Source: Litchfieldia stipae (lineage in GTDB: Bacteria; Bacillota; Bacilli; Bacillales; Bacillaceae_L). Taken from it: a stretch of DNA of 64,000 nucleotides. The stretch covers positions 84,621-148,620 of the forward strand of contig NZ_JACYHA010000009.1 in NCBI RefSeq assembly GCF_014837155.1, read 5' to 3'. The notes beneath the pieces were generated by a model, which was not told the origin of the DNA, did not search any database, and saw nothing but the letters and a program-made list of their open reading frames with translations. Each line of letters opens with the position of its first letter. Positions within the stretch are counted from its first letter, which is position 1. Of this stretch, positions 44,568 through 53,870 are shown one piece after another. The position numbers and the translations under genes were made by a program.

Positions 44568-45297
44568 TTGCTTCGCCTCCATGTAATAGTTCTATCGTTT
44601 AGCATTTTAACATATCAGTGTTTATGAAGTTAAAAGAGTCATCTCAATTTTCCCTTGTTCTGTCATATTACGTCCTTCTTGATAAATACCGAATGAAAAA
44701 CGAATGGTTAATCCGTCTCTATTAAACCTAAAAAATGGAAAGACACAGAAAATGAACCGATTCTATACAGTAAGGAATCCAACTGGATTGAAATTTATTC
44801 CATCAGAACCCTCACTGGAGTATCTTGATATATACCATATGGACTTAACCGACTGGATTTGGATTTAATTATGATAAAAAAATGGGATGGATCATGATCG
44901 TTATTCTATTTTAATAGATATTTTTTTATAAAAACAATAGCAAACGAAAGAGATAAGAGAAAAGATCGGAAGTTTGGTGATTTTGGGATGGGTGGAACAG
45001 AAGAACAAGGCGAAGTAAGTTGGGAAAAGCCTGATGTGGTGGAGAAAGCAAACATAATACAAAAAGTAGGCTTGAGGAAGAAACGATTGAACCCATATTT
45101 GACAAGGGATTGGGAGGAATATTGAGTAGAAAGATAAAGGGGTGAATTCCGATTGGATCCGCCCCAAATTGTATTGGTTTTGTGTTGAACTACACTCGAA
45201 AGTAAATCGGACTGTATCGGTAGCAATACTGCAATTACATAACACTCCGCTAATTCTTCCGTTTAGTTTTCAACTTAGCATCTTTAAAGGTTGGTTT
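44568..45297. other. Non-coding region with right-end-like repeat
   Basis: No credible gene; the frames here overlap a repeat. From 45,094 to about 45,200 there is a copy of the end repeat: a GACAAGGGATTGG box, a hairpin GGGGTGAATTCC/GGATCCGCCCC with T-run on the minus strand and the TTGTATTGGTTTTG block. The left part is featureless. Confidence 0.5.
45094..45200 (-). repeat. Tn7-like right-end repeat, degenerate copy
   Basis: GACAAGGGATTGG, the terminator hairpin at 45,131-45,165 and the TTGTATTGG block in the same order and direction as beside glmS. Confidence 0.5.
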
Positions 45298-45807
45298 TTA
45301 TATACCAAGTAATTGTTTCTTTTTAGCGTTGAATTCTTCTTCTGTTAATATTCCACCGTCACGTAAATCTGCTAATTTCTTTATTTGATCTGCTACATCG
45401 ACAGAAGTATTGATGGAAGCTGTTTGATTAGAACTTGAATGTAATAACGAGTCAATTAAACTTTTCAGTTCCTGTGCGATATGGATATGTAATTTTTCTA
45501 CAGATGCCTTATTGTTGGAAGCCACAATTGCAATACTCGCACCTAGTCCCTTGACAGTTGTGTTAATAGAACTAACTGATGACAAGGGGATTTCTACCTT
45601 TTCATTCTTGAAAATACCTTCTATTTTATGGACAATAATCCTTTTGTCAGTTACATAGATTTGTTCAGTTGGTTTAGGATTGGATGCTCCTACTCCTAAT
45701 AGGTTTTCTCCTTCCATCAAACCACTTCGAAATAACTCTATTTGTTTTTGCATAGCCTTTTTTCTACCTAAACCTGCTAATTTTATGGTTTCTTGAATGG
45801 TATCCAT
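45298..45807 (-). CDS. PH-like and SHOCT domain protein, 169 aa
   Basis: Residues 35-115 fit a bacterial PH (YokE-like) domain: G-E-N-L-L-G-V-G-A-S-N, Y-V-T-D-K-R-I-I-V-H and I-P-L-S-S-V-S-S-I. The end is a SHOCT motif, I-K-K-L-A-D-L-R-D-G-G-I-L-T-E-E-E-F-N-A-K-K, a short oligomerising helix pair. The function is unknown. The second of two ATGs, nine bases after GGAGG, is chosen. Confidence 0.75.
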   Translation of the reverse strand: MDTIQETIKLAGLGRKKAMQKQIELFRSGLMEGENLLGVGASNPKPTEQIYVTDKRIIVHKIEGIFKNEKVEIPLSSVSSINTTVKGLGASIAIVASNNKASVEKLHIHIAQELKSLIDSLLHSSSNQTASINTSVDVADQIKKLADLRDGGILTEEEFNAKKKQLLGI

Positions 45808-45921
45808 TGACATTTACCTCCATATATTGGTTTTAAATTAATTATAAACCAATATTAAACCAATATGGTTTTTTTAACCTCGAAATGTTAGTACAGTTAG
45901 GTATATATTCAACGTAGTTAT

Positions 45922-46671
45922 CTATATTTCATTCTCATTATTTTTTATATTTACGTACTTTATTGGGTTTTGTGCACCTCTTGAAAGATAATGCTCAACT
46001 GATTTTCCAATATATTTAGATCTTATCACTTCATTGGCTTTTTGACCGACAAATTCCCATCTGTTCTCTTTATCTAATAATCCTCTTGTATTGAATGTGC
46101 TTCCCGCTTGGAACCAAGTAATGATCTTGTAAACCTCATGAACAATACCATCAAATACTGCAAAAGCATATTCAGCTCTTTCCCGATCATCGCCTATTCT
46201 CCAGACACCCCTCGTTGCATCATAAAGCTCAATGTCTGTCATATCATAACGGAACGTGCTATTTAAGCGGATTAAAATCACTGGTTCTTCTATCTGGACT
46301 CGTTCCCTTTCATAATGAGATACCAATTGATTAACTTCAACCCTTCCAAATACACCACTTTGCCATCCACGGACTTTATTAGTTAATTTCTCCTTACCGA
46401 GTAAATCAATGATTGCTGCTTCAACCTTTAATGCAGTGTGTTCATCATCTAAACCATGGATTAGGATTTCTATTTTAGGTTCTTGTCCTTTATCAAGGAT
46501 TCGCCTAATCATTCGACTTTTTGCTGTATCTGCGGTATCAGTTAAATGAGAAAACACTCTGTTTCCAATTCCTTTTCCCACATAGAATATCTCACCCGTC
46601 TCTGGATCAGAATAAATATAAACGTAATATTTCAATTTGGTAATAACTTCTTTTGAAAATTGTTTTATCAT
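45922..46671 (-). CDS. LEM-3-like GIY-YIG nuclease-domain protein, 249 aa
   Basis: The N-terminal half has Y-Y-V-Y-I-Y-S-D-P-E-T-G-E-I-F-Y-V-G-K-G (about 15-34), the GIY-YIG motif in the LEM-3-like form, then G-N-R-V-F-S-H and an E in K-V-E-A-A-I-I. The C-terminal half begins with I-L-I-R-L-N and is unassigned. AAAGGTG precedes the ATG. Probable DNA nuclease; the role in the island is not known. Confidence 0.78.
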   Translation of the reverse strand: MIKQFSKEVITKLKYYVYIYSDPETGEIFYVGKGIGNRVFSHLTDTADTAKSRMIRRILDKGQEPKIEILIHGLDDEHTALKVEAAIIDLLGKEKLTNKVRGWQSGVFGRVEVNQLVSHYERERVQIEEPVILIRLNSTFRYDMTDIELYDATRGVWRIGDDRERAEYAFAVFDGIVHEVYKIITWFQAGSTFNTRGLLDKENRWEFVGQKANEVIRSKYIGKSVEHYLSRGAQNPIKYVNIKNNENEI

Positions 46672-46748
46672 ATTGACACCTTTTAAGATTCCCTTTCCCG
46701 AGTGTACTCTATTAGTTTATATGTTAAAGCCTCCAATTTCGATTGAAA

Positions 46749-47669
46749 TTATTCAGTGTGAGCCTCTAATATTACACCTTGCAATCTAACTCCATCCCTT
46801 TTTAATTCCGACTCCCACCTTTCGAAAATCGTTTTCCAATAATCAAACTCTTCATCAGCCAACATTTGATGGTTTCTTTCTAACTGTACCTTATATGCAG
46901 GTTTTATCACCGTTTTCTTTCCATTTGGAAATTCATATACAACTGGTACATTGGATAGATATTTAAGATAACTGCCATTTTCAAAGAATGATAAATATGA
47001 TTGCTGTTTTTTACTATCGACATGTGGATCATAATAGCTGTTTATCATGACACTAATTTCGTCACTAACTTTAAACTGTCCCTGAGTAAAATATGTATCC
47101 TTTTTTGAATCTGCAAAGTAGTTCATTTTATATATGTTCAAATCCATTTTTCCATTACTATAATATTCCATCGGTAAAACAAGAAAAAGAAAGTGAAATA
47201 TATCCCACTTAATCATAAAGTTATCCATATCAAAGTCATTATTAAGTATATAAAACTCCGCAACATTGCCCTCCTTCATATCGAGCATCGAATATTTATC
47301 CTTCTTTTTAAACCTCTTAAATGATTCATCAGTACATACACCCATTTTCATCAATGGGAGAGGAAATTCACTATTTATTTTCATATCAATCAAATTTGCT
47401 AAAGGGAAATCTTTGTAAAGTTTAGGTTCTGACATATGCTTAGCATGTATCTTTGCAGGTTTATCATCGAGCTGTCCATGATAACTGAATTCCCAATCAG
47501 CTATGTCTTCTGTCAAATAAAGAAACCCTGGTTTACCTGTTTGATAAATTCTTAGTGCATATTTATTTTTTAACATTGAAATCTTAAAATCGTATTTATC
47601 CTCTGATTTGTTAAATGGAACTATCCTTAACAGATCATAGTCATCTTTTATAATAGCTATCTTGCCCAT
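46749..47669 (-). CDS. Hypothetical protein, 306 aa
   Basis: No family recognised. It is soluble and beta-rich, with Y-dense pieces (L-P-M-E-Y-Y-S-N-G, I-N-S-Y-Y-D-P-H) and a charged C-terminus. GAGGTGAGG precedes the ATG. It starts 36 bp after the stop of the next minus-strand gene (47,706), so the pair is probably one operon. Confidence 0.6.
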   Translation of the reverse strand: MGKIAIIKDDYDLLRIVPFNKSEDKYDFKISMLKNKYALRIYQTGKPGFLYLTEDIADWEFSYHGQLDDKPAKIHAKHMSEPKLYKDFPLANLIDMKINSEFPLPLMKMGVCTDESFKRFKKKDKYSMLDMKEGNVAEFYILNNDFDMDNFMIKWDIFHFLFLVLPMEYYSNGKMDLNIYKMNYFADSKKDTYFTQGQFKVSDEISVMINSYYDPHVDSKKQQSYLSFFENGSYLKYLSNVPVVYEFPNGKKTVIKPAYKVQLERNHQMLADEEFDYWKTIFERWESELKRDGVRLQGVILEAHTE

Positions 47670-47705
47670 AATACCTCACCTCGTTAAAAGAGCTAATCAA
47701 TCCCT

Positions 47706-48104
47706 CTATCTGAATTTTACAAGTTTTAAATACGACCTATAATGCTTTTCCAAGAAGTCCAAAAACTCTTTTCTATCGAAATCAAATGGATCACTTTCAT
47801 AAAATGTAAAGTGTACGGCATCAAAATTTTTACTATCTACCTTGAAATCAAAGCCACTTTTACCTTTTGACCTTTCGTTAGGAACTCCTGTTAGTAAAAT
47901 ATCATTTACAGTTAAATCCCCATGGTCATGGTCCATGCAAATATTTATGTTCGTTTCACTTATATCAATCTGTATCCACCTCTTTTTTGCTGTACCCACG
48001 TACACATTTCTTCGATTAGGATTTTTACTACTTGGTTTAATAACCACTCTATCAAACTTATTTATGCAACCTAAAAAGTCGTTCAATATTTTTTCTACCG
48101 TCAT
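47706..48104 (-). CDS. Hypothetical protein, 132 aa
   Basis: No family recognised. Mixed alpha/beta with R-W-I-Q-I-D-I-S-E-T-N-I-N-I-C-M-D-H-D-H-G-D near the middle and an acidic, aromatic C-terminus. GGGGG lies upstream of the ATG. It is first of a pair with the 306-aa gene. Confidence 0.6.
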   Translation of the reverse strand: MTVEKILNDFLGCINKFDRVVIKPSSKNPNRRNVYVGTAKKRWIQIDISETNINICMDHDHGDLTVNDILLTGVPNERSKGKSGFDFKVDSKNFDAVHFTFYESDPFDFDRKEFLDFLEKHYRSYLKLVKFR

Positions 48105-48260
48105 CGAATAAATCCCCCTGTTTAAATAGACTTACGGAACCGAAAAAGAAATTTTTACATATCAATAATCTAATTTTACTAGAATGTTAATCTAATCTAA
48201 AGTTTTCCCCCAAAAAAAGACATACCTTTTATAGATATGCCCCTCTACAACCAATTATCT

Positions 48261-48475
48261 TTTTCCATAAAACCCTGGTATTGGATTCAGCCTGAATTTA
48301 TATTGATCTTTGTTCAGCAAAAACCGATTAAATAATGAGTAAAAAACCATCCCAATACAAATTGTTTCCCCGTTCCTCTCTCCGCTCTTTTCCAGACTCA
48401 CATACCAACCTTAGTTACATCAGGGAAGAACAACGTTACATGCGAACCGAGAAAGTCACGGGGATATAATTAAGA
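48261..48475 (-). repeat. Tn7-like right-end repeat, well-kept copy
   Basis: CCTGGTATTGGATTCAGCC hairpin arms, the GATTG series, then GTTACATCAGGGAAGAAC and GAAAGTCACGGGG as in the copy by glmS. Confidence 0.7.
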
Positions 48476-48580
48476 AGGGCTTATATTCAGGTGCTGAAAT
48501 TGTTATTTAGCTAGAGTAATACAATCAACCCTAATTTTATTTTCAGAAGAATAAAGATTGATAATTAAGGCCTATTAAGA

Positions 48581-48625
48581 AAAAAATCGACCTCAAACCG
48601 GTAAAAGGGGGAGGTCGACCTTTAT
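48581..48625. terminator. Terminator after the 48,676 gene
   Basis: TCGACCTC and GAGGTCGA arms with A-run on the left. Confidence 0.7.
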
Positions 48626-48675
48626 CTCTTAATTTAATTCTGTCCTATTGCAACAAACAGGAATTACAGATCCAT

Positions 48676-49119
48676 TTAAAGGACGTATTGTTCCTTCCAT
48701 TTAGCATAAAGATCTTGAAAATGATCCAGAAAATAGTCTCGTTGAAACTGTTCCAAAAAATCAACGTCTTGTTGAGTGAAAGATGGAAAATGAATCTTGT
48801 AAAACGGTGTTTCATCCATTACACCTGGGATTTCAAAATCCGAATAGAAGAACATATCGACCATATTGGTTAAGATAGCTATTTTACATGATTCTTCATA
48901 CGAAAAGTACCTTCTAGTCTGTAAAATGTGATTGTTTAAATCCTCATTGATACCCTTTACTACTGCAAAAATAATAGGATTACCCTCTCGGTCATTGAGA
49001 ATTACTCCATTAAATTGAGTTCTGTCTATCATCTCCTGTATATAGTCACCAAAATCATCTAATGTTCTAACTTCAACCTTGATATTGTTGTCTTTTTGTA
49101 TACCTCTTTTTGTACTCAT
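48676..49119 (-). CDS. Hypothetical protein, 147 aa, operator group
   Basis: No family recognised. A soluble alpha/beta protein, acidic, with aromatic pieces (M-F-F-Y-S-D-F and F-Q-R-D-Y-F-L-D-H-F). The ATG chosen follows GAGGAG by seven bases; the upstream codons in frame are not supported. Its promoter carries the island operator with a perfect TTGCCAGGCAA dyad. Confidence 0.6.
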   Translation of the reverse strand: MSTKRGIQKDNNIKVEVRTLDDFGDYIQEMIDRTQFNGVILNDREGNPIIFAVVKGINEDLNNHILQTRRYFSYEESCKIAILTNMVDMFFYSDFEIPGVMDETPFYKIHFPSFTQQDVDFLEQFQRDYFLDHFQDLYAKWKEQYVL

Positions 49120-49165
49120 ATTAAATCTCCTCATTTCTTTTCATTTTGTTTAACTCTATGTTTTC

Positions 49166-49210
49166 ATTTTATCTGCAGAAGGGGTTTAAAAGGTTGCCTG
49201 GCAAGTCACA
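49166..49210 (-). promoter_or_regulatory. Island operator/promoter, copy 4
   Basis: GATAAAAT as -10, 19 nt, then TGTGACTTGCCAGGCAAC. TTGCCAGGCAA is a perfect 11-bp dyad. Confidence 0.65.
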
Positions 49211-49430
49211 TAAAACTATTTTTTTATCTTTCATTCTAATATTTCTTCCTTTTACACTGTTTATAGGAACCCTTACCAGGCAAGGATTGAATGGGGAGCG
49301 AATGAACAAAACTAATTGAACTGAATTTTGATTTTCCATTTACACTTATCTCAGCATCTTTCTTCTATCCCCTGTTCTTTCGATCTGTATAGAAAAACGA
49401 TATGAAAAACAACTGAACACGCTATGAATC

Positions 49431-49555
49431 CTTATTGGACAAGGGGTTGGAAGAATGGGCCAAAGAAAAAGACTGGATCACTAATGGACCCAGCCTCAAA
49501 TTTTGATTGATCTTTGATTGAAAAAACCGATTGGTTTATGATTGAAGGCGATTAA
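49431..49555 (-). repeat. Tn7-like right-end repeat, degenerate copy
   Basis: GGACAAGGGGTTGG, hairpin and GATTGAAAAAACCGATTGG series; outer boxes lost. Confidence 0.55.
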
Positions 49556-49569
49556 CCCCCATTAGTCTA

Positions 49570-49989
49570 TTACCAATTAAGTTTTTCGAAATCTGATAAA
49601 ATGCCATTTCTGACATCTATAGCATTTTCCTTTTTACTTTGCAAAGATTGTGATTGGAAACCTACACTTAATTCATGAATTATCTTGAGAAAGTCTGATA
49701 ATTCATTGTCCAAATATAAGTCATAAATATCTTTTACAATTCTATAAACTTGAATTTCCTGCAAATAATCTCCACTGTACATTGTAAAAGTAAACGCATC
49801 AATATCATTAAAGTGTTGAACGTTTATCCAAGTTTCAACACTCCACTCTTTTCCATCAGGACTATCTTCATAAGCAAATGTATCTACCGCAATAATAAGA
49901 TTATGCTCTAACATATTTTTGCTGTAGTATATATACTCCGCATCCGTACCTTCAACATATTTTCGACTTAATCCGTTAATTAAGTTCAT
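49570..49989 (-). CDS. Hypothetical protein, 139 aa, operator group
   Basis: No family recognised. Soluble and rich in Asp, Glu and Tyr, with a helical C-terminus. It is transcribed from a promoter with the shared operator (copy 5). By place and size it is the counterpart of the 48,676 and 29,507 genes, though no clear sequence match is visible by eye. Confidence 0.6.
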   Translation of the reverse strand: MNLINGLSRKYVEGTDAEYIYYSKNMLEHNLIIAVDTFAYEDSPDGKEWSVETWINVQHFNDIDAFTFTMYSGDYLQEIQVYRIVKDIYDLYLDNELSDFLKIIHELSVGFQSQSLQSKKENAIDVRNGILSDFEKLNW

Positions 49990-50045
49990 ATTTGCATCTC
50001 CATTCTTTTTGTGTTTTTTTACCTTTTATTTAACTTTATGATTTT

Positions 50046-50090
50046 ATTTTACCTGGGGAAGAGGATTAAAAGGTTGCCTAGCAGGTCACA
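50046..50090 (-). promoter_or_regulatory. Island operator/promoter, copy 5
   Basis: GGTAAAAT as -10, 19 nt, then TGTGACCTGCTAGGCAAC. Same layout as the others. Confidence 0.6.
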
Positions 50091-50192
50091 TTTTGGATGT
50101 TTCAAAAAAATGAAGATTCTCCGAACACAAATACCAAAAAACATAGGTTTTATAGAAAGAAAAGAAGGTGAAAAGGTGATTGAAACCCTTAT

Positions 50193-50400
50193 GGGACAAA
50201 GGATTGTGAGGATATTGAACAAAAAGAAAAAGGACGAAGTCCTATTGGACCCAGCCCCGATTTGATATTTAGTTTTGATTGAAAAAACCGATTGAAATAC
50301 GATTGAGTACATAAAGATCTGCCCCCTGCTCTCCCCGCTTCCTTTGCCGTTGGATACTAACTATAAAGCAGTGGGTACCAACTTTTTAGCATTGGGAAGA
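50193..50400 (-). repeat. Tn7-like right-end repeat, degenerate copy
   Basis: Same order of GGACAA box, terminator hairpin and GATTG series. The outer part (GATACTAACT, GGTACCAACTT) is diverged. Confidence 0.55.
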
Positions 50401-50479
50401 GAAGAGTATTAGCTTTATACATACTTGGGGGAACATCGGGAAAAGTAAAGAAAACAAGTCTTATTATCGGAGGATTATA

Positions 50480-51502
50480 TTGATGGAGAATGGTAAGCAG
50501 ATAAGGATAACATCAGTGGAAATTGCACAACTTTGGTCACAATATTTGAACGATAGCGGAAGTATATGTATTCTTACATATTTTTTAGAAAAGGCTGAAG
50601 ATGAAGAGATTAAGCCTGTCATCGAATATGCTTTAGAACTCTCAAAAAAACATATAGAAAAGTTGGTTTCTATTTTTACTGAGGAAAAATACGCAATCCC
50701 ACATGGTTTTAAAATAGAGGAAGATGTCGATTTAACTGCACCTAGATTATATTCCGATAATTATGTATTAAACTTTATTCATCAAATGTCTACGATTGGG
50801 CTTACAACCTACTCGGCTAGTTTATCAGGGTCTACGAGAGCTGACATTACAGATTTCTATAGGAATTGTATATCTGAAACCATGCAATTATTTAAAATGG
50901 CGAAAGACTTGCTTTTGTCAAAAGGACTTTATGTAAGATCTCCATATCTGCCAAATTTAGAAAAAGCAGATTTTGTGAAAAAACAGCGTTTTGTATGGGA
51001 TATTTTTGGTGAAAAAAGACCATTAGTAGCTTCTGAAATATCCAACCTATTTGCAAACATTCAAAGAAATGCTTTAGGAGCAGCTACTTTGGCGGGGTTT
51101 TGCCAGGTTGCTCAGGATAAACAAGTAAAACAATTCTGTGTCAGAGGAATTGAAATTGCCAAAAAGCATATTAAATTATTTGGGACCAAATTTGAAGAAA
51201 GTTATCTTCCAGTTCCCACAACATGGGCAACAGAAATTACGAACAGCACTGTTTATACTTTTTCGGATAAACTAATGATGTTCTTTACAACGGCATTAAT
51301 CGGATTGAGTATTGGGTATTATGGAACAGGAATCGCTCAAAGTCCCAGACTGGATATAGGAGTAATGTATAACAGACTAATGGTAGAAATCCAATTATAT
51401 TCTGAGGATGGCTCCAATATCATGATAAAAAATAAATGGTTAGAACAGCCTCCTATTGCATCAGACAGAGATGAGTTAGCCAAAGCTAATCTTAATAGCT
51501 GA
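50480..51502 (+). CDS. DUF3231 family protein, 340 aa
   Basis: Two tandem ferritin-like helical bundles, each starting with S-x-E-I-A-x-L-W (I-T-S-V-E-I-A-Q-L-W near 10 and V-A-S-E-I-S-N-L-F near 180) and ending in K-H-I-E-K-L or K-H-I-K-L-F. This is the usual form of Bacillus DUF3231 proteins, whose role is uncertain (found in spore-formers). GGAGG lies 9-10 bases before the start. Confidence 0.85.
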   Translation: MMENGKQIRITSVEIAQLWSQYLNDSGSICILTYFLEKAEDEEIKPVIEYALELSKKHIEKLVSIFTEEKYAIPHGFKIEEDVDLTAPRLYSDNYVLNFIHQMSTIGLTTYSASLSGSTRADITDFYRNCISETMQLFKMAKDLLLSKGLYVRSPYLPNLEKADFVKKQRFVWDIFGEKRPLVASEISNLFANIQRNALGAATLAGFCQVAQDKQVKQFCVRGIEIAKKHIKLFGTKFEESYLPVPTTWATEITNSTVYTFSDKLMMFFTTALIGLSIGYYGTGIAQSPRLDIGVMYNRLMVEIQLYSEDGSNIMIKNKWLEQPPIASDRDELAKANLNS

Positions 51503-51589
51503 TTTCAAAAGGGAGGTCATGCACCTTCCTTTTTTTAAAAGCAATCATTGGTTAAACAAGATACAGTCTGATGTAGAAGGACATATGGG

Positions 51590-52096
51590 GTGAAATTTAC
51601 GATGAAAAATAGATATAAATCCCCTTGGTCGGCTTTGTTATGGTCATTTGTTTTACCTGGATTTGGTCAATTTTACAATGGCCAACTCTTTATAGGTTTT
51701 GTCTTAATGGTTTTGGAGGTTTTGATTAATTACAGTTCTAATCTAAATATAGCAATTTACCATACTTTCAGAGGGGAGCTGCATCAGGCACATAAGGTTG
51801 TTCATTACAATTGGGGATTATTTTATCCTTCCCTTTGGGGTTACGGCATGTGGCAAGCATACAATCAAGCAATTTGCATAAACGATACTCTAAGAGAAAA
51901 TGGGATAAAGGAACCTCTCAAAAAGGCTAAATTCACAGGAATGCTTTTCGGATCAGTTGCAGGAATGGTTATGGGGCTATTTTTTCAATTTATTTTTATT
52001 AGCCCAGTTTACACTGGTCTTGTTATTGGGGTAATTGGAGCGATTTTTGGTCATCTGTTGGAAAAGATTATTTATAAAATAATCAGCAGGCAGTGA
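51590..52096 (+). CDS. TM2-like membrane protein, 168 aa
   Basis: Begins with a TM2-type pair: K-S-P-W-S-A-L-L-W-S-F-V-L-P-G-F-G-Q-F-Y-N-G then a second helix F-I-G-F-V-L-M-V-L-E-V. The C-terminus has another helix pair (A-G-M-V-M-G-L-F-F-Q and L-V-I-G-V-I-G-A-I-F). The start is GTG after AAGGA; an ATG four codons later is possible. Integral membrane protein, function unknown. Confidence 0.7.
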   Translation: MKFTMKNRYKSPWSALLWSFVLPGFGQFYNGQLFIGFVLMVLEVLINYSSNLNIAIYHTFRGELHQAHKVVHYNWGLFYPSLWGYGMWQAYNQAICINDTLRENGIKEPLKKAKFTGMLFGSVAGMVMGLFFQFIFISPVYTGLVIGVIGAIFGHLLEKIIYKIISRQ

Positions 52097-52443
52097 TTAG
52101 AAATCAACAACTAAACAAGCCAGATGGCAGGAGCAAAGGCTCTTGCTTTTTTTGTATGACCCAAAAGTGAACAAAATAAATCTAGGGTACCCAAGACATT
52201 TTGAGATTTTTCTTTTATTTAGTTATTTTATCTAGTTTAAGACATACATTCATACCCTGAGACGGTGTTTCAGTGGCTTATTTGACCACCATTCCTGTTT
52301 TCTTATTTTAGAATGTTTACTTTCCTTTTGGGATGAAATCGAATGAACCCCCAATAGTTTTCCGTCCCAAAAAGAGTTGGGAAAAACACTTGAAAGGATT
52401 CCTATTTTATACTGTGAGGAAACCAACAGAAACAATACCTGAG

Positions 52444-52560
52444 ACAGCCCGAACCCTTACAATGAAAGGATTGGAGGATAGGGAATAAAAAAACGATTGG
52501 ATTTGTACTGATTTTGATTAAAAAATGGGATTGGACTGATATTGAATTACGATGGTAATT
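52444..52560 (-). repeat. Tn7-like right-end repeat, degraded copy
   Basis: GGATTGGAGGATA, AAAAAAACGATTGG and the TTGATTAAAAAATGGGATTGG block in the usual order. Confidence 0.45.
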
Positions 52561-52805
52561 TTTCCGATTTTGGAAATAAAAAAACTAAAGGTCTGCCGGG
52601 AAAAGCACCGAAAAACCCTCGGTTTGGGAACGTTATTTTTATTTAAGAACCCTCAATTTTTGATGGAGACAAGAGTCACGAGAAAAAAAGGAAATTTGAT
52701 TTTTACAGGTGGGAAACACACTGAATAGGAATTGAAAATCCATTAGATTTATAGTATTAGGAAGGTAATTAGAATGAGATTGGACACCTCCATAATCCAC
52801 GATTG

Positions 52806-53040
52806 GTAAGGGTTTGAGTGATTATAGGACACAAATAAAAGGATTTGACCAGCTATTCGATCCGGCTCGAATTGTATTGATTTTGACTTGGCAAAACCTG
52901 ATTGTGATTGAAATACCATCCGGGTGCATAGCGTTCTCTCCCGTTCTTCTTTCCGTCCTCTTCTTACTCGGAAACTAACTAAGTTCCATCAGAGAAGAAC
53001 AAAGTTACGTAGGGTGGATAGGATGAAAGTTACAGGGAGA
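52806..53040 (-). repeat. Tn7-like right-end repeat, well-kept copy
   Basis: It keeps the TTGTATTGATTTTGA block and the outer boxes GAACAAAGTTAC and GAAAGTTACAGGG, matching the glmS-proximal end. Confidence 0.7.
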
Positions 53041-53055
53041 TACTTGTTTACTATT

Positions 53056-53358
53056 CTATAAAGATCTAATTGCTCCAGGAACTCTTGCTCGAACAACAAG
53101 ATCCTCAGCAGAGAAATGAGTAAAATACCATTGTCCATTTTCTCCCCAAATCTTATCCACAATAATTGCATACTCTTTTATGTCTTTTAAGATAATAACT
53201 TGCCCCTGTTTCAGTTCTTTATCTGTTTCAATTAATGTACCAGTCTCTCCATTCATACGGTAACGAAATACCTCATCAAAATCATCAAATGTTTTATGAA
53301 TTGCATCGTAAAGTAGCAAAGGAACCAACCCCTTTAATTTTCTATCTTCTTTTTTCAA
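53056..53358 (-). CDS. Hypothetical protein, 100 aa
   Basis: No family recognised. The middle (L-K-Q-G-Q-V-I-I-L-K-D and Y-A-I-I-V-D-K-I-W) reads as a small beta-barrel. It starts with TTG after AGGGACC, so the start is not certain. It lies alone between two end repeats, a remnant cargo gene. Confidence 0.5.
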   Translation of the reverse strand: MKKEDRKLKGLVPLLLYDAIHKTFDDFDEVFRYRMNGETGTLIETDKELKQGQVIILKDIKEYAIIVDKIWGENGQWYFTHFSAEDLVVRARVPGAIRSL

Positions 53359-53870
53359 AAGGTCCCTTTAGAACTACTACAAAAAAGGGAATCTTCCATT
53401 ATTAATTTCATTTATAACCATTATACAGAATTTCACCTGTTTAATTAAGGCTCAACCCCTTTATTTTAACTAAGACACATCGTTTTATTACTAACAATCA
53501 AAGGTGCTACTTTTTCTTGATTCATAATTTTTCTTTCTTCTACTATATACCCCTGTAACTTTCCTCTTCCCTCACCAAATCCCCCTCAACCCTACTCCCT
53601 CTTGACTCTACGCCCTCTTCACTTCGTTATGTAATGGAACTAAGTTCTTCCCTAAACTCCCCGTTTTTCCCCTCTTTTTTCCGTTTCGGGTTGTATAGAA
53701 TATTCGGACATTGTAACTAAGTTGGTACCCGTAATGGAGAGAAGAATCAGGATAAAAGAATGGAAAAACTAATGAAATGATATTGAAAAGGCATGAAAAA
53801 TCCTACGGATTTATACGAAATACCTCTCGAATTTTTCCTCTTTATTCCTCCCCCTCTTCCTTCTGTTATC

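Larger units (their letters stand above)
48105..48675. other. Non-coding region with a well-kept right-end-like repeat
   Basis: No gene. From 48,261 to 48,475 it matches the glmS-proximal end over the whole length, including the outer boxes GAACAACGTTAC and GAAAGTCACGGGG. A terminator for the next minus-strand gene follows (48,581-48,625). Confidence 0.6.
49120..49569. other. Non-coding region with operator and right-end-like repeat
   Basis: Holds operator copy 4 and, from 49,431 to 49,555, a shortened end repeat: GGACAAGGGGTTGG, the CTGGATCACTAATGGACCCAG hairpin and GATTG blocks. No HTH-like gene lies between them, unlike the arrangement near 30 and 34 kb. Confidence 0.5.
49990..50479. other. 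Non-coding region with operator and right-end-like repeat
   Basis: Holds operator copy 5 and an end repeat (50,193-50,400) with GGACAAAGGATTG, a hairpin (GGACGAAGTCC plus T-run on the minus strand) and GATTGAAAAAACCGATTG. The small frames on both strands overlap the repeat and are not convincing. Confidence 0.5.
52097..53055. other. Non-coding region with two right-end-like repeats
   Basis: No gene. It contains the box CTGTGAGGAAACCAACAGAA (52,412), a degraded end repeat at 52,444-52,560 and a second, well-kept one at 52,806-53,040, which ends in GAACAAAGTTAC and GAAAGTTACAGGG like the copy by glmS. Confidence 0.55.

Noticed and set aside
44901..45245. Two overlapping minus-strand frames of 114 and 106 aa
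   Set aside because: They overlap each other in different frames and run through the end repeat. No start site or family features support them.
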